Positions 22,080 through 32,653 of a DNA stretch of 64,000 nucleotides are shown here, in pieces. This DNA is from Codonopsis lanceolata. Lineage: Eukaryota; Streptophyta; Magnoliopsida; Asterales; Campanulaceae. The notes under the pieces are model-generated. The model did not search any database and was not told the DNA's origin. It saw nothing but the letters and a program-made list of their open reading frames with translations. The translations under genes were made by a program, and so were the position numbers. Every line of letters starts with the position of its first letter. Within the stretch, counting starts at the first letter, position 1. The stretch spans positions 39,694,828-39,758,827 of the forward strand of contig CM028378.1 in assembly GCA_013146195.2 (NCBI GenBank), given 5' to 3'.

Positions 22080-24400
22080 AGAGTTTCTTTTTATTTTTGA
22101 AAAACAAAGCAATTTTTTTTTTCAAACAAATTTTCAAATTTTCCTAAAAAAGGAAATTATTCTAGAGTCAGGGTAGGAATACTGTACCTGACTTACCTTT
22201 TGCGCCCGGGTGGCTGCCGCAGATTCGGCTGGTTTTGACATTTCTGCCACACTTTGCTGGGGAATTTTTTTGTTTTTTTGTTTCCTCGCTTTATGATTGT
22301 GATGGTCCTGGACCCACCGATGTAGGTCGCCCACGTTTTCATGAATCGACCAAACGTAGTTCGCCCGATGTCGATTTTATTTTTGCTTGCTTTTTTTCTT
22401 TTCTTTCTTTTGATTTTTCTTTTTTTGATCTCGCTGATTTTTCTTTTTATCATGCTCCGCTTCGCCGGAAAGTCTTTTCCTTGTCCCACTTTGTTTTCGG
22501 CTTTAGCCGAAAATTTTCTTGATGTCCGTGATTTGTTCTTGTTACTCCTTCTAACCTTGGCCAGAAGCTCCTTTTTTTCTTGCTATAGCATCTTTTGGTA
22601 TCAGCTGATGTCATCTTTTCTTTGCTGTTGTTTTCTTTTTGCTCAATTTTCTAGCTTCAGTCGAAAATTTCTTCTTCTGCCGCCGCATTTTCCTTGTTGC
22701 ATGTACCGAAAAATTTTCTCTTCTCGCACATACACCTTCCCTCTCCGATTTTTTTTCATTTTCTGCTTTTTTTCTTTTCGCCTGAAATACTTCGATTTGG
22801 GATTTTGGCAATCTGCTTGGCACTTTTGAAGTATCCCCGACTTTATTAATGATGCATATGCATGTCTTATTTATGCCTAAATGATGTAATTGAGTGATAA
22901 TGTATGTAATTTTTGTGATTTTTTTTTGCGATGCATGATTTGAAATAGTGATCACTATTTGACCCTACTATGCATGATTTATATTTTAAATACAAATGGG
23001 GCTATATGATGCATGTTTTACACTAAATCACATTTTTGCATGCAATAGAATGGCGAAACGGAATATTTGAAGTATAAATTTAATTTTTCCGAGACGCTTT
23101 TCGGGCATATTTTCGGATAAAAGCGGGACAAAACAGATATTTTTCATGTCCTTAAATTTATTTTCCAAGCATGCAAATGCTGCAGGGGTATAGTAAATAC
23201 CACAAAGATATTTATTTTGATGATTGGTGATACTTTACCTTCTTTTGGTCGCACTCTATGGCGCCTTATTAATGAAATGCAAAATATGAATGCATGAATT
23301 ATCCTACTTAATACGATGCAATGCGTAACATTTATGAGATGATGCATGAATTTTTCACATTTTATCATGCACATGACAAATGCAGTTATAATATGTACAT
23401 TAAGATGCAAAATTAATTACATATATGAATTGCTTGTTTTTTTTTTTATGGTTTTTTATGAATGAATTTTTTTATGGATTTTGTGGATTTTGAAAAAGAA
23501 TGATTTTTATGTACATGTAAATTTATGCACATGTATGAAAATAGTGTGTGACTATTTAAAGAATTATTTTTTTTCTCTTTTTATTATGAACAAGTTTTTT
23601 TTATATATTTTTGCTAAAAGAATTTATTGTAAAAAAAATGAAGTATAAAACATGCGATATGTTTATTTATTTACTTAAAGGATGCAGAGAGAGATAAGGG
23701 TAGAGAACTTACCCCGTTGTTTTTTTTTTTTTTTCAGTTCGCAGGAGCATGGCGGTCCAGACGCCGAGATGACGATGATGATGATGATTATGACGGGTCA
23801 AGCCGCGGGCCCGCAGGTCGAGGATTAGCAACGGTCCCGAGTCGGGGTGGTGGCCTTCCCGTGAAGGCCGTCCCGAGCACATTAGCCTTTGAGTCCCTGC
23901 GAACATTAGTATCTCTTTCTTTTTTTTTTTTTTTTGCATTTTTTATTCTTTTGCATATATTTTTTTTTTGTAAAAGAAATCTGTACAAACATTATGAAAT
24001 AATGCAATATAATGTATATGATGCAATATGTTACACATGCAAAAATAAATTCATACAGAAAATAAAACTATACCGGACATCTAAAATGTAACGGCACGCT
24101 GTACTTTGGAGAAAGGGATTTTTGAGAATGCACCTTTGGATAAGAGCGGGCTTTTCGGATGATATCGGAATGGGAAAATGGCCGAATCTCTGGTGCATTG
24201 CCTGTTGAACCCGTGGTCGTAGCCTTCTTTATAGGTTTTCTTTTCTTTCCCACGATCGATTACGTGAGCAATGAATTGCTGAGCATCAAACCAGATACCA
24301 GCGGAAATTTCATTGCACGTGGACACTTTCGGTGCCACCATCGAGGACCATGGTGCGGCACCAAGAGGCTTCTTGGTGGCACCATGGTTTTCCTATTCGA
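22080..24400 (-). other. 3' UTR-like internal region of Tat I, non-coding
   Basis: Long T-rich tracts surround blocks conserved with element II, such as 'ttttgcgcccgggtggctgc' (22,197; 44,257) and 'tatttatgcctaaatgatgt' (22,868; 45,137). I find no retroelement domain. Open frames here are made of Phe/Leu/Ser or Lys runs from the T/A tracts. Confidence 0.6.
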
Positions 24401-24458
24401 CACTATTTTCGCCACTATTTGGGCACCGCGCCGAATTGTCTTCTTTTCTCCGCTTATG

Positions 24459-24465
24459 TATAAAT
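24459..24465 (+). promoter_or_regulatory. Candidate TATA box of the antisense ORF
   Basis: TATAAAT lies 138 bases before the ATG at 24,603, on the strand opposite to the retroelement. Upstream (24,332-24,386) is a cluster of GGTGCC/GGCACC words with two small hairpins. That spacing is right for a plant promoter with a leader of about 110 nt. Confidence 0.5.
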
Positions 24466-24602
24466 TGTGACAGAAATGAGCTTAGTTCCTCGCTCATTCA
24501 GTTCTTTCTTTCTTTCTAACTTTCCAGCCTCTGCCATTGCTTGCCATAGCCTTTATTCAGCCACCATATTCAGAAACTAACATTTTTCGCATTTCTTGAT
24601 AA

Positions 24603-26342
24603 ATGGCTGCCCGTATTCCGACAGCTCTGGAGATCGAAGTTTATGAAAATGCTCTTGATTTCTGGATCCTTTCTTTGCGATCTGATGAAAGGGACTTGTT
24701 TGAGCATCTTTTCGGATTCAGGTGCCTTTTATCCCGCGAAATGTCATAATCAATCGGGACATGCCGAGGGAGTCGCCAGTTTTGTCTCCTTCTGAGCACT
24801 TATTTAATTTTGGTATGAACGAAATGTGTCCCACCTTTGAGGAGTTCTGTGCTATGCTTGGAGTGGCACCTACTCGCCAGATCGCAGTACCCGCCTACAG
24901 AAGGCGTCCGTACATGGCCATTAGGGAGCTCTTCCGTACTACCCGCCGGGCTACTCCAGGTTTTATAAATGGGGATTTTTTTAATTTGATGGCTCTTCCT
25001 GAAACCTTTACAGCATATGTTGAAGATGACTTGGATCATCGCCGTGTAGATTAACTGGCGCTTTTTCTCTCTAGCTTGGGAGATATTTAATAGTCGGCCC
25101 GCCCGATTGGTAGACGGGTTGTAGATTTAGCGCAGTGCTCTGGATCGCCGCTAAACATCGCCCGTGGTTTTGGCGAGACTCGGCAGCTTGATCGCTTTTG
25201 TCGCTGAATGAGTTATTCCTCACCGGCAAATTCTATTTTGATCCATATGTGGTCGGAGGAGCACTTTGGATCCAGCCCCGTGCCTTCTGAGCTACTTATG
25301 ATCCTTCTTTTATGGGATGCGGTGCACTTCCCCGCACTAATTATTCGATATCGATTGACCCGCCATTTTTATCATCGGGGCTCGCTGGATATAGTCTGGG
25401 TTGTCCGTCACTGGGGGATCCGGTTCTTCCTTCGTCACTCAGAGGAATACAGCCAAGTGGTGATGCTGGGTCTTTATAGAACTTCTTTTTATCAGCCTGA
25501 CAGGATCTTACGGCAATTCGGGAGAGAGCAAATCATTCCGCATACCTCCGCCCTATTTATATGGGAAGAGATCTTACTAATGACCGCTTGGGTCCCACCA
25601 TTCAGACATGTGGAGCGTGGACGCCGAAGGCCGGAGGCAAAGACACCCATATTCGGATTATATGTTTCTATCCCTTGGGTATCTGGCCTGGGTTATGGTT
25701 GCTGCTGAGGGGCTATCTCGCCATATTCGACGTGATTTGAGAAATATCTTGGGCCATCATATAACAAATGGAGTAGATGTTCGCCTGCTAGAAGTCGGCG
25801 AGGACATTGATAGCTCAGGATTGGTCGTTCCTCAGGCTTTAGAAGCGGAATTCAGACGGGTTCATGGTCTCGATGCCAGATGCCCCGGCCCGATGTTTGT
25901 GTCCCAAGAATACTTCCCGCAGTGAGTGACGTTGGTCAACAAAGACAACCCATGGGAACAGAAATGCCTGATCCTCCCTCGATCGGTTGGGTGCGCTCGA
26001 GAACCGGGCGGTCGTGAACTCCCGCGCTAAGCTTGGCAAGCGACAGACAACCCTTGGGAACAAGAGATGGCTGCCCCTCTTCCCCCACCTTTATGGGGTG
26101 CTGGTTTCAGAACTGATGGAGCGGGCCCGAGTGGTACGGCGGGCCAAGAGAATGGAGATGCTGATGATGAAGAGGGAGACACATCTGGTGGCTCTCATGC
26201 TGATGAGTCTAGAACTTCTCCTGCGCCTCGTAGAAGGAGTATATGGGCCCGACTTGGTGGACGCCGCAGTAATCGATGGACCGCCGGCTATGGTCGCAAG
26301 AAAAAGGATTGTTTCGGGAAAACAAAAGGGGTACAGCAATAA
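24603..26342 (+). pseudogene. Antisense plant-mobile-domain-like ORF of the Tat element (decayed)
   Basis: It starts with ATG at 24,603 (MAARIPTALEIEVYENALDF). A shift near 24,722 leads into VPFIPRNVIINRDMPRESP and FGMNEMCPTFEEFCAMLG, and another shift and stops follow. Then a frame at 25,208-25,708 has YQPDRILRQFGREQIIPHTS, and a frame at 25,608-25,925 has HPYSDYMFLSLGYLAWVMV. A Gly/Asp/Arg-rich low-complexity tail (about 26,067-26,342) closes it. The 'PTxEEFxxxLG' and 'xRVLRQFGxxQxIP' style landmarks are those of plant mobile domain (PMD) / DUF7745-type proteins of plant retroelements. Tat-lineage elements are known to carry extra ORFs in reverse orientation between integrase and the 3' LTR, which is exactly this position. 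At least three shifts and several stops make it a pseudogene. The function of such ORFs is unknown. Confidence 0.7.
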
Positions 26343-26572
26343 TAGATATGTACATGCCATTAATGCATAATCTAAATTTTTTTTGTAATTATTCCTAAGT
26401 TGCACCTTAGACCCGTAATATTATATTTTAGTATTTTATTGTGAGCTTATGTCGTGGTTTTTCTTTTTCTTCCTGGCCGAGCCCCTTTGCCTGCCGAAGA
26501 CCGAGGTAGGATGCCGAGGTTTCAAAGAGTGTCTTCCCTCTCCTTATTCTCCCGATATATATTTTTATTTGT

Positions 26573-26709
26573 TTGGCTCTAACTTTGCCTAGGCCGCTCT
26601 TTCGGTTTTCAACCTAGCGAGCCCTTTATTATTATTTTTCTATTATCATTATTTTTTTGTTTGCTCTAATTTTGCCTAGGCCGCCTTTCTAAGGTTTTCA
26701 AATCTAGCG

Positions 26710-26746
<37 letters not shown>

Positions 26747-26800
26747 CCTAACTTTTGCCTAGACCGCCTTCTTTCGGTTTTCAAACCAATTAGCCGGAGA
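26573..26800. repeat. Three copies of a GCCTAGGCCGCC repeat
   Basis: Copies of 'tttgcctaggccgc' plus 'cggttttcaacctagcgagc' begin near 26,573, 26,657 and 26,743 (spacing about 85), with a long T-run in the last interval. A single copy of the same phrase lies in element III at about 51,034-51,080, so the block belongs to the Tat family and has been amplified here. Confidence 0.7.
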
Positions 26801-27175
26801 GGGAAGCACTTGCTCGGATAGAGTGGATCGAGCACCATACCTTTTGAACTCGTTGAAATTGGAGGTCGAACAAGGTCTTCTTCTTGGCTTTCAGGGGAGT
26901 ACGACATCTCCCGACCGGATCCTTTTGACAATATACAAGATATCGTGGAAGAGAGGGGTAGCAACCTTGATAAGTAGCCCGACATCTTTTAGCTCGACGG
27001 CATGATATGATAGCAGAGGTTACCCCAAAGGTGGTGTCTTTTCTTGGTCTCCCCGCCGCCTTCGATTTGACTATAACTCAAAGATGTCGTTGATGAAAAA
27101 ACCGTTGGGCTTGGGAATGATCACTATATTGGACAAATGATCGGGTATATATATTTTATTTCTTTTTTTTTATTA
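26801..27175 (-). other. Tat I internal, unresolved
   Basis: Probably decayed pol. A stretch near 27,060-27,140 reads on the minus strand SNIVIIPKPNGFFINDIFE, loosely like the RT segment that follows the N-terminal part. No intact catalytic motif is visible. Confidence 0.35.
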
Positions 27176-27573
27176 CTATTTTTTTACCCTTTTTTTTCTT
27201 TTTGTATTTTTGTATTTTTTTACCCGAATGAAGTTGACGTCTACTGCTTCATGCTTTCTTTCTTTTTTTCTCAACTTGTAGTGACCATTCCGACTTGATG
27301 CGGGAGCTTTTGTCCGATTATCGAGCATCCTGACATACGAGGGTCCGTGTTTGACCATGGTCGGGTCTACCGACATCTTCATAGGATCAAGTAAGCATGT
27401 CCACGAACTCTTTGAAGGATCCATGGGTGGTGTTCTTTTCTAACCTTGCAGGAGTTGTCGATTTTGACTTTTTGATTTCCTTGTCCAAATTTCCCTGATT
27501 GATAGCGGATCGGGCCAAGATTCGCCGATGAATGGTTCTGCTTCTCGGTACTGACCGACTTTTGCAAGCTCAA
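27176..27573 (-). pseudogene. Start of reverse transcriptase region, Tat I (scrap)
   Basis: Minus-strand pieces read GSFKEFVDM, SYED and then DPTMVKHGPS and NRTKAPASS. This order matches the segment just before the RT palm in Tat-type gypsy elements, usually 'F.DVFAW.Y.DMPG.DP..V.H'. It is heavily shifted and carries stops. The assignment rests on this motif order alone. Confidence 0.4.
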
Positions 27574-27717
27574 GGTATATTTTTTATCTTTTGGGTCCTT
27601 TTAAATGACTCATTATTATAATTATTTAATGTGTCTTTTAATGCAACTAAGAAATAAGCAAAGACATCCATATTATTATTAAAAGCACAACGCATGGTTT
27701 ATTACATTATTGAGGAC

Positions 27718-27984
27718 CCGGGTTTGAGATCCTCAATTAGGTAGCGGATTGGTAGATGACCAAACCGTAAGGCTAGGGAAAGGAATAGGGTACTAATTTT
27801 AGGGATCGATTGGTAGATGACCGAATCCGTAAGGTTAGGGAAGGAATAGGGTAATATATCCAAAGTAGTCCACTGGGATCCGCGGGCGTCAAAAGTGGTG
27901 GTCGTAGATACTAGTTCTCACAGAGGTTTATTAAGAGACCAAACACAGGGGAGCCCCTCATAATCAATGCCTCTCGCCCATCAT
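27718..27984 (-). pseudogene. Protease-RT spacer remnant of Tat I, with local duplication
   Basis: 'attggtagatgaccaaaccg' and 'attggtagatgaccgaatcc' form a tandem duplication of about 65 bases. The block parallels 58,263-58,400 in element IV, where it is part of an open frame downstream of protease. The homology fixes the orientation of this element up to the gap. Confidence 0.55.
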
Positions 27985-28084
27985 NNNNNNNNNNNNNNNN
28001 NNNNNNNNNNNNNNNNNNNNNNNNNNNNNNNNNNNNNNNNNNNNNNNNNNNNNNNNNNNNNNNNNNNNNNNNNNNNNNNNNNNN
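27985..28084. other. Assembly gap (100 N)
   Basis: Exactly 100 N, the conventional size for a gap of unknown length. The left side is minus-strand Tat; the right side is a plus-strand copia element that has lost its 5' LTR. Confidence 0.99.
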
Positions 28085-31000
28085 AGTATCAAGCTAAAAG
28101 GAGAAAACAAATTCCTTTGTGACAAAGTCGAATGTCTCTTGAGCACATCAAAGGACTTGACTGGAGAAGATTGCCTTGCAAAAGACAATTGACTCCTGGA
28201 ATAGCTCCAAGGATACCTTTGAAGAAATCCTTTCAAGCCAAAAGACAAGCAAAGATAAATCTGGCTTAGAATATTTTGATGAGCCCAGTTCGGCATACTC
28301 TTCTGTCACGGAGAAAGGTGAAACCTCCGAGACTGCTTATGATATCTCCTTCTCCAAACAGACTTTCGAAACAAGGGTAAACAAGGACTTGGTTATACAA
28401 GTGTACCATACGTTTACCCCAAGGCTCAGAAAGGGAAAGCCAAAGTAACTGCTTCTAATGAGAAGCTTGAGAAAGGAACGGTAGAATCAAAGTCTACCGA
28501 CAACAACTACCGCCAAGGCAAAGTCTCGGCGATAGACTCACGAAATATCCGCCGTTCCTATTCGCTTGTCTATGAAATGGCAAGGCACCTAAACCTGTTG
28601 ACATTAAACTTAAAGGTATTCTACCGAATCCTCCTAAAAGGGTTAACAACAGACCTGCCAAGGCTAAGTCTGCTGGTAACAAAACAAGGAAGGTTCAACA
28701 AAAACCAATTAAGTCTATCGTTAACAAGCTAGCCGAACCGTAGACCGTTAAGAACAAGGAGAATCACAAGCACTCTACGCCTAAAACTACTCACACCCTC
28801 CATGGAACTTTCATCTTTGTCATTCTTGCAATTGTTTAGACATCCGCCCCATAATACTCGCTAAGGTTCACACTCAAAATCTGAGAGACCTAGTTCTCAA
28901 GGTTAGGTAGGTATGGGTTCCAAAAGGTTACTAATCCTCAGGACCCAAAAGAAAATAAAGGGGACCTTGTTTCTTTGATCTTTTTCAGGTCTGCTTCATG
29001 GCTATAGATTCAAGATAAGGACATCTCGGTACCTGATAAGGGTCGCTCAAGACACATGACGAGGAACGGAGCAGTCTACTCAGATATAGCGAAGCCAAAG
29101 GTCCTATGGTGATTTTCGGCGATAATGCAAGAGGAAAACAATTAGGTATGGCTCAATCACTAGAGGAAGTCTCTCCATCAACAAAGTTTCTTTAGTGAAT
29201 GGCTTAAAGCATAATCTTACGAGCATATCCCAGTGCGACAAAGGACTCATGCCGAAATTCTCCTCCAACCAATGTCTCATCAAAGATCGTGAATCTGCTC
29301 AACGTTTCGGACCGGCATATAGACAAGGAAACGTCTATGTCGTGGACTTAAATCTTCTAGGGAGATCCTCCAGCCTTTGCCTAGTTGCTAACAACATTCG
29401 TGACAACGGTTGGCTTTGGCACAAGCGTCTCAGTCACCTCAACTTCAAGTACCTCTCCAAGCTCTTCAAAGATGGGCTTGCAAAGGTCTACCTACGGTGT
29501 CTGCCGACCATGACCGAAGTTGCAAAGCTTGCCAATTAGGAAAACTTTCCAAGTCTTCCTTCAAAAGAAAGTTTGTCATGTCAACGACGGACCTCTTCAA
29601 CTTACGCATATGGATCTCTTTGGACCAATCACTACATCGGTATCTCTGGAGACAAGTACACTTGTAGTAGTTGATGACTACTCTAGGTTCACTTGGATTC
29701 GAAACTATGACTTCAAAAAATGAGACATATGATCTGGTCACCGCTCTTTTCAGAAGACTTCAAACCCAAAAGCTTGAAGACATTAGTGACATCAGATCAG
29801 ACAACGACACTGAATTCAAGAACAACGGTGTTGAAAGATATTGTGATGACCACGGGATCGGCCACAACTCTCTGGCCGAACTCCTCAACAAAATGGTGTA
29901 GCTGAGCGGAAGAACAGAACACTCATTGAAGCGGCAAGAACTATCTTGGTAAGCAAAACTTCAAAGTACTTCAGGCGGCAGCCGTCAACTGCATGTTTTA
30001 CCCGAATAGATCCACGGTAAACAAGTTTCATAATAAAACTCCATATGAAATATGGAGAGGAAGAGCCCCAAACATAGGATTTTTCAAAATCTTCAGCTGT
30101 AAATGTTTTATTCTATATAATGGAAAAGAATATAGAGGTAAATTTGATTCAAAATCAGACGAAGGAATTTTTATGGCTATTCCAAACATTCAAAAGCATT
30201 TCGCATATTTAACAAAACTTCTTTAAAAATCTTAGAATCCGTGCATGTTACTTTTGATGAATATGATTTAATAGAGCCTCGAAAGGCTCCGAATGTTGAT
30301 GATGATTCTGATGATGTTGAGACAGTACAAATAACGCTTCTACTTCTACTTCACCTTAGAATCCTCCAACTACAGACCCCTCCAGTTCGCTAACCTGCAG
30401 ACTTCAACTCTGCTGGTGCCAGCTCCAACTCTTCTGTTGACCCTGAACCCATCTCTTCTGTTTTACCCCAAACACTTTTGCAGATCACTCACCCTTCTTG
30501 TTCACCAGAAAATGAAGGTTTTGAAGATCCTATCTCTTTTGAACCTAATTTTGGTGAATCTCCTTCTCCACCCACTCCAGATTCATTAAGGGAAGAACTC
30601 ACCAGAAGTGATCTTCCTCCAGTTGTTATTGAAACAAGAGATCACCCCATCTCTCAAATCATTGGTGATCTCAACTCATGAGTTCATACGAGGAATAGAG
30701 TTCGAAATGAGACTATGTTTGCATTTGCATTCGTGTCTGAAATCGAGCCAAAGAAGATTGATGAAGCTATCGAAGACCATTACTGGATTGAAGCTATGCA
30801 AGAAGAGCTGAACCGGTTTGAAAGATGCAAAGTGTGGAGCTTAGTTCAAAGACCGACTGGCCATCCAGTTATCGGCACCAAGTGGGTATTCAGAACAAGA
30901 GAGATGAAGATGGAAACGTCACCCAGAAACAAAGCTAGATTGGTTGCTCAAGGCTACCAACAGGAAGAAGGAATTAACTTCGATGAAACATTTGCTCTGT

Positions 31001-32240
31001 TGCTAGATTAGAGGCAATCAGACTATTTCTAGCCTATGCTTCGTTCATGAACTTCAAAGTTTATCAGATGGATGTGAAGAGTGCCTTTCTCAATGGTGAT
31101 CTTCAAGAAACGGTATATGTGGAACAACCTCCAGGTTTTGTCATCCAAGACAAGCAGGATCATGTCTACCGACTCGAGAAAGCACTCTATGGCCTGAAAC
31201 AAGCTCCCAAAGCTTGGTATGAAACTCTATCCAAGTTCTTAATTAAACAAGGATTCGTGAGAGGAAGAATAGACACAACTTTGTTTATCCTCAAGTACAA
31301 AGGTCATTCTCTTCTGGTACAAATCTACATGGACGATATCATCTTTGGATAAACAAACCAAAGCCTGTGCAAAAGATTCGAGAAGCTGATGCAAAGCAAG
31401 ATTGAGATGAGCATGATGGGAGAGCTCACTTACTTTCTAGGACTGTAGATTCAACAGTCTTTCGACGGGATCTTCATTAGCCAAACCAAATATGCAAAGG
31501 AACTCATCAAGAAATTTGGTCTTGATTCAACAAAAGGATTTGAGACTCCAATGTCTACCGACTGCCATCTTGACAAAGATGAAAAGGGAAAGCAAGAGAA
31601 CGTGACCAAGTACCGAGGAATCATAGGTTCACTTCTTTACCTTACTGCCAGTAGACCTGATATTATGTTTGATGTTTGTGTTTGTGCTAGATTTCAGGCA
31701 GATCCAAACGAATCACATTTGTTTGCTGCCAAACATATCATCAGATATGTTTCAACAACTACAAATCTGGGTATCTGGTATTCAAAACGCAACAACTTCG
31801 ATCTAGTTGGGTACTCAGATGCAGATTATGCAGCCTGCAAAGTGAGTAGAAGAAGCACCAGTGGGACCTGTCAATTTCTTGGAAATAGACTTGTCTCATG
31901 GTCATGCAAGAAGCAAGGTTCAGTTGCAAACTTTACCACTGAGGCAGAATACATTGCTGCCAGCAGCTGTTGCTCTCAACTACTATGGATGAAGCAGCAA
32001 CTAGTGGACTATAACATCAAGACTGCAAATTGTCCAATCATGTGTGACAACACTTCGGCAATTTTAGTCTCCAAGAATCTAGTAATGCACTCGAAGACAA
32101 AGCACATTGATATCCGTTATCACTTCCTCAAAGATCATGTGGAGAAAGGTAACATCAATCTAGAATACGTTCCAACTGAACATCAATTGGCTGACATTCT
32201 CACCAAGCCACTGGATGCAACCAGGTTTGCTTATGATTGA
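28085..32240 (+). pseudogene. gag-pol of the Sirevirus-like element (broken)
   Basis: The gag tail (28,085-28,980) is Lys/Ser-rich and full of stops. The protease site survives as GRSRHMTRN near 29,043. The pre-integrase zinc part reads WLWHKRLSHLNFKYLSKLF near 29,411. Integrase pieces are MDLFGPI near 29,610, VVDDYSRFTWI near 29,668 and RSDNDTEFKNNG near 29,799. RT (30,740-31,352) has GTKWVFRTRE, ARLVAQGYQQEEGINFDETF, QMDVKSAFLNGDLQ, ALYGLKQAPKAWYE and YMDDIIFG, so the YxDD site is present. RNase H (31,551-32,240) keeps YSDADYA, TEAEYIAASS and CDNTSAI, ending LADILTKPLDATRF. At least six stops or shifts separate these parts. The RNase H part is one open frame of 229 codons. Confidence 0.92.
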
Positions 32241-32280
32241 TCCTACTGCTTAATTTCAATTTTCAAGTTTTTCTTTCATA

Positions 32281-32346
32281 CCGGTAGACTTAAAACTTCT
32301 ACTAACCGGCAGACTTAATTTGTTGTCTAAACCGCAGACTTAAGCT
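32281..32346 (+). repeat. Triplicated GCAGACTTAA motif after pol
   Basis: 'ccggtagacttaaaac', 'aaccggcagacttaat' and 'aaaccgcagacttaag' lie within 66 bases just after the pol stop. Related words (ctgcagacttgag, ctggcagacttgaac) recur in the LTR near 37,065-37,120. Confidence 0.6.
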
Positions 32347-32493
32347 CTTCACTTTTACCAGGTTAGTATTTCAACTGTTTAGTCTATTAAAGCGGGAAAG
32401 GTTTCTCAAAGGGAAAAGGGGTTAAAAGTCAAATTTTTAGTACTTTGAAAATATCTTAAGTTATAACTTTTTCGCTAAAAGATTTTTTCCTCC

Positions 32494-32502
32494 TTTAAAT
32501 AG
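32494..32502 (+). promoter_or_regulatory. Candidate promoter of the extra ORF
   Basis: TTTAAATAG is followed 35 bases later by a pure CT tract (32,537-32,560) and a CT-rich leader up to the ATG at 32,654. This is the look of a plant promoter and 5' UTR, placed between pol and the extra ORF. It suggests that the ORF may be expressed from its own transcript rather than from genomic RNA. Confidence 0.45.
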
Positions 32503-32653
32503 ACTTTAAACCGCCCTTTCCAAAACTTTTCGAAATCTCTCTCTCTCTCTCTCTCTCTAATATTTCTCTCTCCACTCAAACCCTCCTCTCCTCTCTGCAA
32601 CTGCTCCCTCTCTTTCCCGGTTATTCTTCGATTCTTCTTCTGTACAAGCAACA

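Larger units (their letters stand above)
19237..27984 (-). mobile_element. Tat/Ogre-lineage Ty3/gypsy element I (5' part lost in gap)
   Basis: Read on the minus strand, the order from the gap is pro-RT spacer (27,984-27,718), scraps of RT (about 27,570-27,176), an antisense ORF (24,603-26,342, plus strand), a long T-rich 3' UTR with tandem repeats, a polypurine-like GTTGAGGGGCTC, and the 3' LTR beginning TGTAGACACCCC. A TGTAGACACCCC terminus, a 3' UTR with minisatellites and an oppositely oriented extra ORF near the 3' LTR are features of the Tat lineage. RNase H and integrase are not recognisable, so the copy is deleted and decayed. The 5' LTR and gag would lie beyond the assembly gap. Confidence 0.75.

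Noticed and set aside
21809..22112. Lys-rich minus-strand frames
   Set aside because: They come from T-rich tandem repeats in the Tat 3' UTR.
22341..22829. 162-codon Phe/Leu-rich frame resembling a membrane protein
   Set aside because: Hydrophobicity comes from T-rich low-complexity DNA in the Tat 3' UTR; overlapping frames show the same composition.
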